A DNA stretch of 64,000 nucleotides from Oscillospiraceae bacterium (GTDB lineage: Bacteria; Bacillota; Clostridia; Oscillospirales; Ruminococcaceae), in assembly GCA_021199855.1 (NCBI GenBank), contig JAJQHD010000036.1, forward strand, positions 1 to 64,000, written 5' to 3'. Both the position numbers and the translations under genes were made by a program. This document shows positions 27,270 to 36,689 of this stretch, one piece after another. The notes beneath the pieces were generated by a model. It was not told the origin of the DNA and made no database searches. It was given only the letters and a program-made list of their open reading frames with translations. Each line of letters opens with the position of its first letter. The first letter of the stretch is position 1.

Positions 27270-28334
27270 TCATCCCGCCCCAATATTTATCGCATCGAGA
27301 TACACATTCTCAAGACTGCTCCTGTCAACTGCGACAGCGAGAAGATACCACTCCTCATTGTTCTCGTCAAAGCTGTAGGTGAGATTATCTACACTCATGA
27401 AGACCTGATAATTATAGATGAATACGTCGGTGACCTCCGGCTTCTGAAGTGTGTTATCAAATGGAAGAACCATGATGAACAGAACGTACTCTTCAAAGAG
27501 CTCGAAGTCAAAAATAGCGCCGATGTACTTGACAAACTGCGTGTCAAGGTCGAAATCGGTTTTATATGTCTCATAGAAGCTGAGAAGCTCATCATACGTC
27601 TCGAGTGCGACGATATGGGTGCTGACATCTTCAGCAAGCGCAGGCGTCTTGAAGGTGAAAGGCCAGTATTCCGGGTAGTTATATATGAATCTTTCCGAGT
27701 CGTAGGCTCCGACATTCTCGTCATCAATAAGCTCCGTAATCTCAACAATGACATTGTCGGTGTCGACATCGTCAAATCCGCCTTTCAGGGCAGTGAATAT
27801 GAGGTGGTATATCGTTCCATCACTCAAAGGCGCATTCTCGGGAATATGCCTCGTCAGGCTGATTCTGAATGAACCGTCTGAGGAAAGCTCCAGTTCTTCA
27901 ACAGAATGGCTTACATATGTCGAGGGCTCGCTGATTACGACTATCATCACGTCGTTGTCCTCGAAAAATTCGTCCGAAAAAGAAGCCATTGTGATGGTGA
28001 ATCTCGCTCCGAACGAATAGATTTTCTCGGTTGCGTAGTAGTATTCCTCAGCCTCCGAGTAGGAGTGCATGATGAACGATTTCGGATAGCTGTCGGCGCC
28101 CTCGTACGCTAAAACCATCGTGAGAAAGCTTCCATAAAAGCCCCCGTCGTGGATGGTGCCGGAGATGGAAACGGTGTCCTCCGGGTCGGCGACGCTGGTC
28201 ACATCCTCGGAAACATCCTCCGTTGTCAGCTCTTTGTCACTCTGGACATCAGAGCAACCGCTGAAAAGCGACATTATAATCAGGCAGGCGGCGAAAACTG
28301 CCACTATTCTATTCAAAACAGTTTTCGTAGACAT
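27270..28334 (-). CDS. Predicted lipoprotein of unknown function
   Basis: A 354-residue lipoprotein. The signal peptide MSTKTVLNRIVAVFAACLII ends in the lipobox FSGC (Cys at residue ~28), so it is anchored to the outer face of the membrane. A Ser/Thr/Asp/Glu linker is followed by acidic, beta-rich sequence without recognisable motifs. The ATG at 28334 is chosen because it gives a proper signal peptide and has GAAGGAAGG upstream. It lies 19 bases after the aspartate kinase gene on the same strand and may be co-transcribed. No function is proposed. Confidence 0.8.
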   Translation of the reverse strand: MSTKTVLNRIVAVFAACLIIMSLFSGCSDVQSDKELTTEDVSEDVTSVADPEDTVSISGTIHDGGFYGSFLTMVLAYEGADSYPKSFIMHSYSEAEEYYYATEKIYSFGARFTITMASFSDEFFEDNDVMIVVISEPSTYVSHSVEELELSSDGSFRISLTRHIPENAPLSDGTIYHLIFTALKGGFDDVDTDNVIVEITELIDDENVGAYDSERFIYNYPEYWPFTFKTPALAEDVSTHIVALETYDELLSFYETYKTDFDLDTQFVKYIGAIFDFELFEEYVLFIMVLPFDNTLQKPEVTDVFIYNYQVFMSVDNLTYSFDENNEEWYLLAVAVDRSSLENVYLDAINIGAG

Positions 28335-28353
28335 CGCCTTCCTTCGGATGTGT

Positions 28354-29679
28354 TTATAGGTTCTGGGTGACAAAGATATCGTAGATAGCCTTTATAGAGG
28401 TCTCGAAGTCATCATTACTGATTCCGACTATGATGTTGAGCTCGCTTGAACCCTGGTCTATCATCTTGACGTTGACTTTTGCATGTGCAAGTGCCGCAAA
28501 GATTCTCGCCGCAGTACCACGCTGTTTTCTCATTCCTCGACCGACGACTGCAACGAGCGCAACGTCTCTGTCGACGTCGATTCTGTCCGGGTGAACGGTT
28601 CTGTCGAGAGACCGAAGAATCTGCTCTTCCTTCTCCTCAAATTCGCTCTTGTGGACGACAATGCTCATCGTGTCGATTCCTGAGGGCATGTGCTCGAACG
28701 AGATTCCGAAGTTCTCGAAAACTTCGAGGACCTTTCTGCCGAATCCTAATTCAGAATTCATCATGTCTTTTTCGATTGTGACGGTTACGAATCCGCAGTG
28801 ACCGGCAATTCCGGTGACTACATACTGGCTCGAATCTCCACCATCGTTTTCGACAATCATCGTTCCCGGGTCGTCCGGCTTATTGGTGTTTTTTATGTTG
28901 ATCGGAATGCAGGAACGGCGGACGGGGAAGATAGCATCCTCGTGCAATACTCCGGCACCCATGTATGAGAGCTCACGGAGTTCCTGATAGGTGATAGTCT
29001 TGATAGGAACCGGATCGGGGACGATTCTCGGGTCGCATACCAGGAAGCCCGAAACGTCCGTCCAGTTCTCGTACAAATCCGCTCCCATAGCCGCCGCAAC
29101 GATTGAACCGGTGATGTCCGAACCGCCACGAGAGAATGTCTTGATGGTGTCGTTCGGCATCGAACCGTAGAATCCAGGGATGACGGCATTTCCGACTTCG
29201 TCGAGCCTTTCCTTGACCGCATGGCAGGTCTCTTCAAGCTTTAATTTCGAATCGTTCGCAAAGAAAATCACTTCTGCGGCGTCGACAAACGCAAAGCCCA
29301 AATAAGCCGCTAAAATCTTGCCATTAAGATATTCTCCTCTTGAAGCGGCATAGTCACGTCCGGCTCTTGCCTTGAAGCCACGTTCGATTGTCTCGAACTC
29401 TTCATCTAAGCTCATGTCGAGCCCTAAGCCTTCGATTATGTCCATATACCTGGACTTGATAGCCGAGAACATCCCTTCAAAATCTCCGCCACGGGTTGCC
29501 ATGTCGTAACATGCATAGAGCATGTCGGTGACCTTCGTATCCTTTGAATTTCTCTTTCCCGGGGCAGAGGGAACCACATACTTTCTCGCCGGGTCGGCTT
29601 TAATTATGTTTGCAACCTTTATAAACTGGTTGGCGTCGGCTAGAGAGCTTCCGCCAAACTTGACTACTTTTACTGACAC
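28354..29679 (-). CDS. lysC: Aspartate kinase
   Basis: A 441-residue enzyme, the first step of lysine, threonine and methionine synthesis (aspartate + ATP to aspartyl phosphate). It has an N-terminal kinase domain with KVVKFGGSSLAD at the start, FSRGGSDITGSI (~195) and VSGFLVCDPRIVPDP (~220), and two C-terminal ACT domains (~300-440) for feedback by amino acids. The GTG at 29679 is preferred over the ATG at 29715: GGGAG lies 8 bases before it and the protein then begins MSVKVVKFGG. It pairs functionally with hom at 8.2 kb. Confidence 0.95.
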   Translation of the reverse strand: MSVKVVKFGGSSLADANQFIKVANIIKADPARKYVVPSAPGKRNSKDTKVTDMLYACYDMATRGGDFEGMFSAIKSRYMDIIEGLGLDMSLDEEFETIERGFKARAGRDYAASRGEYLNGKILAAYLGFAFVDAAEVIFFANDSKLKLEETCHAVKERLDEVGNAVIPGFYGSMPNDTIKTFSRGGSDITGSIVAAAMGADLYENWTDVSGFLVCDPRIVPDPVPIKTITYQELRELSYMGAGVLHEDAIFPVRRSCIPINIKNTNKPDDPGTMIVENDGGDSSQYVVTGIAGHCGFVTVTIEKDMMNSELGFGRKVLEVFENFGISFEHMPSGIDTMSIVVHKSEFEEKEEQILRSLDRTVHPDRIDVDRDVALVAVVGRGMRKQRGTAARIFAALAHAKVNVKMIDQGSSELNIIVGISNDDFETSIKAIYDIFVTQNL

Positions 29680-29747
29680 ACTGAAATCTCCCTTGCGTAA
29701 TGTTTGCCTGCTCATTAAGGAAAAGCCCTCACAAGACGGCTCATAAC

Positions 29748-29776
29748 ATTATATTATTTTGCACGCCCATAGTCAA
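29748..29776 (-). promoter_or_regulatory. Aspartate kinase promoter
   Basis: On the - strand: TTGACT (29771-29776), a 17-base spacer and TATAAT (29748-29753). A leader of about 60 bases follows; no riboswitch-like structure is seen. Confidence 0.85.
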
Positions 29777-29827
29777 CAGATTTCCTCAGGAAAATCGAAA
29801 AAATTTCTTTCCTAGGAACGCAACTGT

Positions 29828-29870
29828 CCGTCACTGAAAGACAAATTTCCGTAATCGTATTCAGTGACGG
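29828..29870. terminator. Long-loop hairpin after the coaD operon
   Basis: CCGTCACTGAA / TTCAGTGACGG, 11-bp perfect arms around a 21-base loop, 20 bases beyond the last gene of the rsmD-coaD operon. No clear U tract follows on either strand, so it may be a 3'-end stabiliser instead of a true terminator. Confidence 0.45.
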
Positions 29871-29891
29871 CAGAATTGGCTTTAAACAGAT

Positions 29892-30371
29892 TTACTGCTG
29901 ACCCTGATCCTGGTCGACCTTCTTGCCGGCGGCTTTGACTGTCTCGCGCGCAGACTTGATTTCACTAAGGGATTTTGTCAGTGACTTTTCGGTGTCGCCT
30001 AAAATTCCGTCAATCTTTTCGACCATAGCTTTCCTTATCTGAAGATCCATAGCATGAGACTGAGCGGTGATATCCTGAGCCGCCGCCTTAGCCTGCTTGA
30101 CAATCTCTTCTTCCGAGACAATCTTCTTCGCCTTCTCCTCGGCGTCCTTGATAATCTTCTCCGCCTTTTCGTTGGCATCCTGGATGATTGAAGAACGGTC
30201 TGCAACCATTTCCTTTGCCTTCCTTATCTCGGTGGGCAGATTGTAGCGGATGTTGTCGATGCAGTCACGAAGCTGGTCGGTGTCGACCATACTCTTCTTG
30301 TTCGAGAAGGGAACGGTGACCGCCTTGTCAAGAATCTCGTCCATCATCTCAAGGATTTCATCAATAGTCAT
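29892..30371 (-). CDS. Coiled-coil protein of unknown function downstream of coaD
   Basis: A 159-residue, strongly helical, charged protein. The central part (~55-100, ANEKAEKIIKDAEEKAKKIV) resembles the rod of ATP synthase b/E subunits or DivIVA-type proteins. There is no signal peptide or membrane helix. The start overlaps the coaD stop by one base (TAATG), so it is translationally coupled. Similar genes beside coaD in other Clostridia are usually labelled ATPase from coiled-coil similarity alone; I would not assign that. Confidence 0.8.
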   Translation of the reverse strand: MTIDEILEMMDEILDKAVTVPFSNKKSMVDTDQLRDCIDNIRYNLPTEIRKAKEMVADRSSIIQDANEKAEKIIKDAEEKAKKIVSEEEIVKQAKAAAQDITAQSHAMDLQIRKAMVEKIDGILGDTEKSLTKSLSEIKSARETVKAAGKKVDQDQGQQ

Positions 30372-30910
30372 TATTTTTCTACTCCTTCATTTGTATTAGC
30401 GTCCGCACTCAGATTTGTAATCCTTGCGGCAATTCTTTCCTTGATTTCAGCAGGCACGAAGCCACTGATGTCCCCGCCGAAGTAGGCAATCTGCTTCACC
30501 ATGCTCGAGCTTAAATACATGTTTTCCGAACGTGTGACGAGGAAGATCGTTTCCGCCTCCGGGCAGAGCTTCTTGTTTGCCAAAGCCATCTGGAATTCAT
30601 ATTCAAAGTCTGAAACAGCCCGTAGTCCCTTTACGATAGCCGTAGCTCCGCTCTTTTTGACAAAGTCGGCGAGAAGCCCGCCGTATGTCTCGACCTCTAC
30701 GTTCGGAAGATTCTTCGTGACGGTTTTAATCATCCCGACTCTCTCTTCGGGAGAAAACATCGGCTCCTTCGTAGGATTTATAGAGACTAGAACGATTACT
30801 TTATCGAAAACCGCCGCCGCACGCTGGATAATGTCCACGTGCCCGAGTGTAACCGGGTCGAAGCTTCCGGGACAGACTGCAATTCTTTGGTTGCTTGCAA
30901 CCGTACTCAT
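30371..30910 (-). CDS. coaD: Phosphopantetheine adenylyltransferase
   Basis: A 179-residue cytoplasmic enzyme catalysing the penultimate step of coenzyme A synthesis (4'-phosphopantetheine + ATP to dephospho-CoA). Motifs: the nucleotidyltransferase signature PGSFDPVTLGHVDIIQRA, KGLRAVSDFEYEFQMA, and the substrate-site region SENMYLSSSMVKQIAYFGGD. It overlaps rsmD by four bases, the usual rsmD-coaD arrangement. There is a short extension at both ends compared with the ~160-residue average. Confidence 0.97.
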   Translation of the reverse strand: MSTVASNQRIAVCPGSFDPVTLGHVDIIQRAAAVFDKVIVLVSINPTKEPMFSPEERVGMIKTVTKNLPNVEVETYGGLLADFVKKSGATAIVKGLRAVSDFEYEFQMALANKKLCPEAETIFLVTRSENMYLSSSMVKQIAYFGGDISGFVPAEIKERIAARITNLSADANTNEGVEK

Positions 30911-31476
30911 TCGTCCTCACCGTCCCCGTTATCTTTTATGAACATGCTGAGAGCCGTTTTCTTGCCACAGCTGTATCGCTTTCTCAGCTTCAAGCCCGCC
31001 ATTTCCTCAGGGAGAACAAGCCTCGCTTCGTGCTCGCAGACGACGATGCATTTGTCGCTCATAATCTCTGCGCAGAGTTCAAGTGATTTTTCCGTCAAAC
31101 CCTCCTCATATGGCGGGTCCATAAGAATGATGTCGAACTTTTCGTGCCCGCTTGCCGCCATTTTGAGGTAATTTATAGCGTCGGTGGTGATAATCTTCGA
31201 TTTGTCCTGAAGATTGCAGGCTTTCACGTTCTCCTTGATAATCCCGACAGCATCTCTTGCCCTCTCAACGAACACGGCGCTGTTGGCTCCCCGCGAAAGA
31301 GCCTCGATTCCAAGCTGTCCGCTTCCCGCATAGAGGTCCAAAACCCTCGTATACGGAACGTCAAACTGAATTATCGAGAATATAGTTCCCTTTAATTTGT
31401 CGGTAGTCGGTCTTGTCTCTTCGCCCTCCAGGGCTTTCAGCTTTCTTCCTCGCAGACTGCCGGTAATAACTCTCAT
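30907..31476 (-). CDS. rsmD: 16S rRNA (guanine966-N2)-methyltransferase
   Basis: A 189-residue SAM-dependent methyltransferase acting on the small subunit. Motifs: MRVITGSLRGRKL at the N-terminus, the SAM-binding loop VLDLYAGSGQLGIEALSRGA and catalytic DPPY near residue 125. It is first of the rsmD-coaD-coiled-coil operon, with four-base overlap to coaD. Confidence 0.96.
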   Translation of the reverse strand: MRVITGSLRGRKLKALEGEETRPTTDKLKGTIFSIIQFDVPYTRVLDLYAGSGQLGIEALSRGANSAVFVERARDAVGIIKENVKACNLQDKSKIITTDAINYLKMAASGHEKFDIILMDPPYEEGLTEKSLELCAEIMSDKCIVVCEHEARLVLPEEMAGLKLRKRYSCGKKTALSMFIKDNGDGEDE

Positions 31477-31504
31477 ACCATAGCCGCCTTTCTTATATTA
31501 TAGT

Positions 31505-32185
31505 TTATTGGTTTCCGGTACTGTATCTTTCGCGGTATTTCCTCATTGATTCCGCAAAGACCTCGCCGTTCGACGGCGGAGTGTAGGTGATTGTATTTGC
31601 GCCAGCCGCAATTGTCGCGGAAATCGATTCGTCCGTCGGACCACCCGTTGCGATAATCGGGAAGTCGGGGAACTCGTCGCGGATTTTCCGGACTAATGCC
31701 GGAGTTTTCGTCGAAGCCGCTACGTTAAGGATGTCCGCACCTGCGGAGATTCTTCTTCTGATATCCTGATTTTCGGAGACTACAGTCGCAACCACCGGAA
31801 TGTCAATCTTTGTCTTAATCTGTGTTATAATCTGCGGGTCTATAGGAGCGTTCACAACAACGGCAAAAGCTCCCTGATTCTCGGCAGTCTCTGCAAGTCT
31901 GACGGAGCGCTCACCGCCGGTGACTCCTCCTCCGACTCCAACGAACACCGGAACATTCGAAACTTCGATAATCGCCTGAGAGATGACCGGCTGTGGAGTG
32001 AACGGATAAACAGCAATCACTGCGTCCGCATTGATATTGTTGATAATTGCAACATCTGTCGAGAATACAAGCGACTTGATTCGCTTGCCGAAAATCACTA
32101 TTCCCGAACACTGGTAAATAGTATCTGGTACGCTGAGTGTATGACTTCTTAAAACGCCTGAGTATTCGGGTATCTTTTTTTGCAT
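31505..32185 (-). CDS. TIM-barrel protein of uncertain function
   Basis: A 226-residue protein. Internal strands (SLVFSTDVAIINNINADAVIAVYPF, PVFVGVGGGVTGG, AFAVVVNAPID, ADILNVAASTK) and a C-terminal phosphate-binding pattern (FPIIATGGPTDESISATIAAGANTI) fit a (beta/alpha)8 barrel of the kind that binds FMN or sugar phosphates. It is annotated merely as hydrolase in many Clostridia, without evidence I can see here. It sits between uvrC and rsmD on the same strand, with GGGAAAGGAA before the ATG. Confidence 0.75.
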   Translation of the reverse strand: MQKKIPEYSGVLRSHTLSVPDTIYQCSGIVIFGKRIKSLVFSTDVAIINNINADAVIAVYPFTPQPVISQAIIEVSNVPVFVGVGGGVTGGERSVRLAETAENQGAFAVVVNAPIDPQIITQIKTKIDIPVVATVVSENQDIRRRISAGADILNVAASTKTPALVRKIRDEFPDFPIIATGGPTDESISATIAAGANTITYTPPSNGEVFAESMRKYRERYSTGNQ

Positions 32186-32227
32186 TGTAGTTCCTTTCCC
32201 TGAAATTTTGCGTGGTGAATGGTATTG

Positions 32228-34078
32228 CTATTGCAGTTGGTCGATAAACTTCTCTTTTACTTCAGCCGCCTTTTCTGGGCTTATCTTCATAACTGATGCT
32301 ATGTCTTCTATTGTCGCCGATTTTAATTGTTGCTTGGTCTTAAATTCATTCAGAAGTGCCTGCGCTTTCTTCTCGCCGATGCCGTAGATTTTCGTGAGTT
32401 CAGTCTCGTGAGTGTGGGTCGAGCGCTTCTGTTTCTGGAATGTGATTGTATAGCGGTGCACCTCGTCCTGAAGCTTCGTAAGAAGTGCGAATACTGAGCG
32501 TGACTTTGAAATCTGGATTTCGCTTCTGTCAGCAGTGACGACTGCACGTGTGTGGTGCTTGTTGTCCTTGACGAGTCCGAATAGCGGGATATCCAGCCCA
32601 TACTCTTCAAGAAGCGGCAGAACCGCCGAGACGTGTCCTTTTCCGCCGTCTAAAAATATGACATCAGGCAAATGCTTGAAGCCTTCGTCCTTACATTCCG
32701 GGTCTAAGTAGTTTTCAAGCCGTCTTGAAATGACTTCACGCATACTGGCATAGTCATTCTGCTCAACGACCGTCTTTATGTTGAATTTCTTGTAATACTT
32801 TTTTGCGAACCGGCACTTGTCCATAACGACCATTCCGGCAACCATGTCGGTGGAGCCGAGGTTTGAGATGTCGTAGCACTCAATGTAGTTCGGCGTTTTC
32901 GTGAGTCCAAGAAGCTCTCCTAGCTCTTCCAAAACCGCAACTTCTTTTCCTGTCCTGCCGATTCTGACAGATAATTGCTCAACTGCGTTCTTTTCGGCGA
33001 GGTCGAGAAGTCCTTTCATCTCGCCACGCTTCGGGTTCACAATGCTTACAGCGTGCCCCGACTTCTCAGCAAGAAATCGCCTTATGTTGTCAGCCTCTTT
33101 TAACTCTTCATCGATGTAAATCTCTCTCGGAATCTTGACTGCCCGGTCGTAGTATTGAATCAAAAACTCTTCCCGGGTGGAAATGTCGTCTGTCGTCTCG
33201 CCCAGGATGAAATCCTGCTTGTCATAAAGCCTTCCAACACGATAGTTGAGGACGGAAATGCAGGTGATACCGCCGTTTTTGGCGAGGGCGAAGATGTCCG
33301 TGTCGGGCATGTTCTCCTCAAAAATCTTCTGGGTGTCGGCGGAACGGTTGATGGCGGCGATTCTGTCACGAATAACAGCCGCCTTCTCAAATTCAAGGTT
33401 TTCTGAAAGCCGGTTCATCTCTTCAGTCAGTTCTTCGACAGACTGCTTGCTCCCACTTTTTATATAGTCGACCGCCTGGTTTATAATTTCGGCATAGTCT
33501 TCTTTTGAGAAGCACCCCCGGCAGAGCCCGATGCACCGCTTAATCTGGAAGTTGAGGCAGGGTCTTTCTTTCCCAAAATCTCTCGGAAAGACTTTTTTGC
33601 AGGTCGGGAGCATGAAAACTCGGTTGACCTCTTCGACCGCCTGACTCGAAGTAAATCCGCTTGTATAGGGACCGATGAACGTGCCGGCACCCTTTTTCTG
33701 CATCTCCCGGGTGATTCGTGGGTACTCTTCATCCGAAATTTTGATGTAGGAATAGCCCTTGTCGTCCTTCAGAAGAATATTGTATTTCGGCTTGTGCTGT
33801 TTTATAAGGGAGGCTTCAAGGACAAGAGCCTCATAGTCGGATGAGGTGCAGATGAAGTCATAATCCCAGACGTTCGAGACCATCTTTGCAACTTTCGGCA
33901 GGTGGTCGTTGTCGTGGAAATAGGTCGAAACCCGGTTTCTTAGATTCTTCGCCTTGCCGATGTAGATGATGGTGCCGGCATGGTTTTTCATGATGTAGCA
34001 CCCGGGCGAAGTGGTTAAGGCACGGGTCTTCTCCCTGAGGTATTCAAGCCGTGGGTTGTCCTCTATGGTCACACGCAT
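32228..34078 (-). CDS. uvrC: Excinuclease ABC subunit C
   Basis: A 616-residue nucleotide excision repair nuclease that makes both incisions after UvrAB recognition. It has a GIY-YIG domain (GCYIMKNHAGTIIYIGKAKN, residues ~26-45), a UVR motif (~200-235), an RNase H-like domain (YIECYDISNLGSTDMVAGMVV ... FLDGGKGHVSAV) and a C-terminal helix-hairpin-helix pair (IYGIGEKKAQALL). Length is normal. It probably forms a transcription unit with the TIM-barrel gene. Confidence 0.97.
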   Translation of the reverse strand: MRVTIEDNPRLEYLREKTRALTTSPGCYIMKNHAGTIIYIGKAKNLRNRVSTYFHDNDHLPKVAKMVSNVWDYDFICTSSDYEALVLEASLIKQHKPKYNILLKDDKGYSYIKISDEEYPRITREMQKKGAGTFIGPYTSGFTSSQAVEEVNRVFMLPTCKKVFPRDFGKERPCLNFQIKRCIGLCRGCFSKEDYAEIINQAVDYIKSGSKQSVEELTEEMNRLSENLEFEKAAVIRDRIAAINRSADTQKIFEENMPDTDIFALAKNGGITCISVLNYRVGRLYDKQDFILGETTDDISTREEFLIQYYDRAVKIPREIYIDEELKEADNIRRFLAEKSGHAVSIVNPKRGEMKGLLDLAEKNAVEQLSVRIGRTGKEVAVLEELGELLGLTKTPNYIECYDISNLGSTDMVAGMVVMDKCRFAKKYYKKFNIKTVVEQNDYASMREVISRRLENYLDPECKDEGFKHLPDVIFLDGGKGHVSAVLPLLEEYGLDIPLFGLVKDNKHHTRAVVTADRSEIQISKSRSVFALLTKLQDEVHRYTITFQKQKRSTHTHETELTKIYGIGEKKAQALLNEFKTKQQLKSATIEDIASVMKISPEKAAEVKEKFIDQLQ

Positions 34079-34101
34079 ATAATCACCTTTTTTAAACGCC
34101 T

Positions 34102-36084
34102 TTATATCACATCCGCTAATCTCATACCGTCATAATCCCAATATTGAGCACCGTGGTATGCACCCGATGAATTTCCTTCACCTCTACGGTCTTGAATTTC
34201 TTTTGTCAGAGGAGATAGCTTCCACCTTTTTCCTTCAAATTCAACCTCGTTATCAGAAACAACCAAAGCGGATATAGAAGGATCTTTGTGAAATTGTATA
34301 TACTCACCGACAATTTGAAGCTCATTGAAGGATAATGCATGTTTCTCTTTTATAGAGAAGTTGTTTATCTTTCTCATTGCATCGGGAATAGGCAACACTT
34401 CTTTTACAAGAAAGTCAACTATCCATGAGCGTCTGTTTATGATTGTATCCTTACCCCAATGGTCTTGGTCTACTATCTTAGTTTTTGCAATTTGTAAACC
34501 GGCTTTATCTTGGTAGGTGTTCTTCTTCTCACTAAATGGCTTCTGTCCGAGTTCCTGATTATGACGTATCAAGGTCAGATTGCCTATGTTGTGTACATAT
34601 TCCTGATGTACAGATTCGTAGTCATCGCCTAATTCTTGTTTCCAAGCGTCGTTTAATGTTTGCGGCATAATATGCTCAATTTGCAAGTTCTTATCAGTCA
34701 TATCTGGTCGACTTTTTGTGATTTTCTCCTCGATTAGTGCAAGGAAGAACTTACAATACTTAAAATTGAAGAAGTTTGCACCATTAAGAGTGTTCACAAT
34801 TTCAATGTCATTGGGCAGGCGCAAATTACTTTCTTGATTAGCTAAAATTTTGAAAGTTTCCATTCGCTTATCGTCCGCTTTTTCCAGCCTACCGATTTGG
34901 CGCACGAGAGTTGGAAATGTTTTATTCTCAGCTTGAGTTAAACCGATAAGGCGACGTCTCATGCAATAAATAAGGAATGCATCAAGAATTTCCTCAATAC
35001 TGTTGTTGTTTATTTTTCCGTTTTGCCACTCGACTAAAAGAGCCAACAGGAAAGAATATGCTGTTGTAACACGAAGATATCTGATGTCAGATAGAATTTT
35101 GTCTACTTTATAATTGCCAGTTGACCTATCGGAGATGATACAACTGTAGAGCTCAGCATATTTAGATAGGTCGCTAAGAATGCTCTCTGCGCTTCTACTG
35201 CTTGCAATTGTATTCTTGAATTGAGCATACAACTCTTTGTAATTTGTTTCCTTTGCCTGCTTAAAAGAGTCTCCCATTTGCCACTGCATATAGTCTCTTA
35301 TGTATCCAGAAACTTGTGCGGGCAATGTTTTTTCGATGTGCAACCAATACTTTTGATAGTACTGCTCTTGCGTTTTCGCATTGAGACCTAAAAGTAAGTA
35401 ATTTCTTACAAGGTCAGCAAGGGAGAGCGGCTTGCCAAGAGAATTCATCGACTCGAATATTTCCTGTGGGTTTTCCCACGGATTTTTGGCGGGTTGAAGC
35501 TCAATAGTTACAATACTGAATTTATTAATACCACTATTGATAAGATTCTCTATTTTGTTACCGCTGTTACTGAACTCGCTGAGGCGTACTTTGAAGAGAT
35601 TATAATTGCTGTAGACTCTTGAAGTTTTTTCATTTCCGGATAACTCTTCTCCGAGAATAATCTTCTTGTAGGCACCCCAATCGGTTTCAACCTGTTTGAG
35701 CTTTATTTTATATTCAGAGTCACCGATAATGTTGTCATTCTTCAAGTATTTTGAGTCAATGTATTTCTTAAGATTGACGTCTTGCAACAAATCGCGAAGA
35801 GCAGTAAGAAAGAGCATAGTCGTGGTGATTCGCTGTTGTCCGTCAATCAGAATCAGCCTATTTGGTTGTCCGAAGACAGAATCTTCCTGAAAGTAGGTGA
35901 TTGTCCCAAAGAAGTGCTCAACAGCAGCTCCTGATACGTTTTTATCGCTCGTCTTAACAACATCTTCAAAAAATACATTGCATTGTTCTTCTGTCCACTC
36001 ATAATTTCTTTGGTATGGTGGAATAAAGAATGTGACATCATTATTAGATAGAAGACTTAATAGCTTTTGCTCTAGCGGTATCAT
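34102..36084 (-). CDS. DUF262/DUF1524 (GmrSD-like) restriction-type nuclease
   Basis: A 660-residue protein with the architecture of a modification-dependent (type IV-like) nuclease. The N-terminal DUF262 domain has IPPYQRNYEW (21-30) and LIDGQQRITTTM (79-90), a ParB-like NTPase motif. A long helical middle is followed by a DUF1524 HNH-type domain with QIEHIMPQTLNDAW and HNIGNLTLIRHNQELG (~465-520). A small C-terminal domain of ~90 residues follows. It stands alone between uvrC and cyclophilin, and its coding sequence is visibly more AT-rich than either neighbour, suggesting horizontal acquisition. The likely role is anti-phage defence; relatives include GmrSD and SspE. The nearest Shine-Dalgarno (GAGGAT) is rather far from the ATG. 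Confidence 0.88.
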   Translation of the reverse strand: MIPLEQKLLSLLSNNDVTFFIPPYQRNYEWTEEQCNVFFEDVVKTSDKNVSGAAVEHFFGTITYFQEDSVFGQPNRLILIDGQQRITTTMLFLTALRDLLQDVNLKKYIDSKYLKNDNIIGDSEYKIKLKQVETDWGAYKKIILGEELSGNEKTSRVYSNYNLFKVRLSEFSNSGNKIENLINSGINKFSIVTIELQPAKNPWENPQEIFESMNSLGKPLSLADLVRNYLLLGLNAKTQEQYYQKYWLHIEKTLPAQVSGYIRDYMQWQMGDSFKQAKETNYKELYAQFKNTIASSRSAESILSDLSKYAELYSCIISDRSTGNYKVDKILSDIRYLRVTTAYSFLLALLVEWQNGKINNNSIEEILDAFLIYCMRRRLIGLTQAENKTFPTLVRQIGRLEKADDKRMETFKILANQESNLRLPNDIEIVNTLNGANFFNFKYCKFFLALIEEKITKSRPDMTDKNLQIEHIMPQTLNDAWKQELGDDYESVHQEYVHNIGNLTLIRHNQELGQKPFSEKKNTYQDKAGLQIAKTKIVDQDHWGKDTIINRRSWIVDFLVKEVLPIPDAMRKINNFSIKEKHALSFNELQIVGEYIQFHKDPSISALVVSDNEVEFEGKRWKLSPLTKEIQDRRGEGNSSGAYHGAQYWDYDGMRLADVI

Positions 36085-36123
36085 TTTTATTAATTATCCT
36101 CAATTCTGGTTGCCTTAGTCAAA

Positions 36124-36609
36124 TCATTGATCAAAATAGTTCTCAATCCTGATAGTCTTGATTCTCTGGGGAACTACCGGTCTGTCGTTGACGTCTGTTC
36201 TGACGGAGGCAATCTCGTCGACAACGTCCATTCCTTCAACAACCGTGCCGAAAGCGGCATAGGAGCCGTCGAGGTAGAGGGAATCCTTGTGGACGATGAA
36301 GAACTGAGACGAAGCCGAGTTCGGGTCCTGAGCACGAGCCATCGAGATGGTTCCTCTCTTGTGCTTCAGAGTGTTGTTGACACCGTTAAGCCGGAACTCG
36401 CCGCGGATATTTTCGTCAGAACCGCCCATACCGGTGCCGGTCGGGTCTCCGCCCTGAATCATAAAGTTTTTAATAACTCTGTGGAAGATGAGTCCATCAT
36501 AGAAGTGCTCATTAACAAGCTTCTCGAAGTTCTTGACCGTCAGAGGCGCCTCCTTCGGGCAAAGCTCAATCTTAATCTTCCCACCGTTTTCCATTTCAAT
36601 TACTACCAT
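36124..36609 (-). CDS. Cyclophilin-type peptidyl-prolyl cis-trans isomerase
   Basis: A 161-residue cytoplasmic cyclophilin that speeds proline isomerisation in folding. Active-site motifs FHRVIKNFMIQGGDPTGTGMGG, KHKRGTISMARAQDPNSASSQFFI and DGSYAAFGTVVEGMDVVD are intact. There is no signal peptide. AGGAG precedes the ATG. No operon partner is evident. Confidence 0.96.
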   Translation of the reverse strand: MVVIEMENGGKIKIELCPKEAPLTVKNFEKLVNEHFYDGLIFHRVIKNFMIQGGDPTGTGMGGSDENIRGEFRLNGVNNTLKHKRGTISMARAQDPNSASSQFFIVHKDSLYLDGSYAAFGTVVEGMDVVDEIASVRTDVNDRPVVPQRIKTIRIENYFDQ

Positions 36610-36639
36610 AATATCGTCTCCTTTGATAAATCTGTATTA

Positions 36640-36689
36640 GCCTCCCCTGAAAGGGGAGGGGGACCATGCGAAGCATGGTGGAGGGGTTT
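36640..36689 (+). repeat. Dispersed palindromic repeat, GTGGAGGGG subtype (R2)
   Basis: GCCTCCCCTGAAAGGGGAGG, then GGGACCATGCGAAGCATGG and TGGAGGGGT. It runs into the stop codon of the adjacent lipoprotein gene (36688-36690). Confidence 0.7.

Noticed and set aside
29680-29747. Lysine riboswitch before aspartate kinase
   Set aside because: The leader is only about 60 bases, too short for the lysine element, and shows no conserved core.
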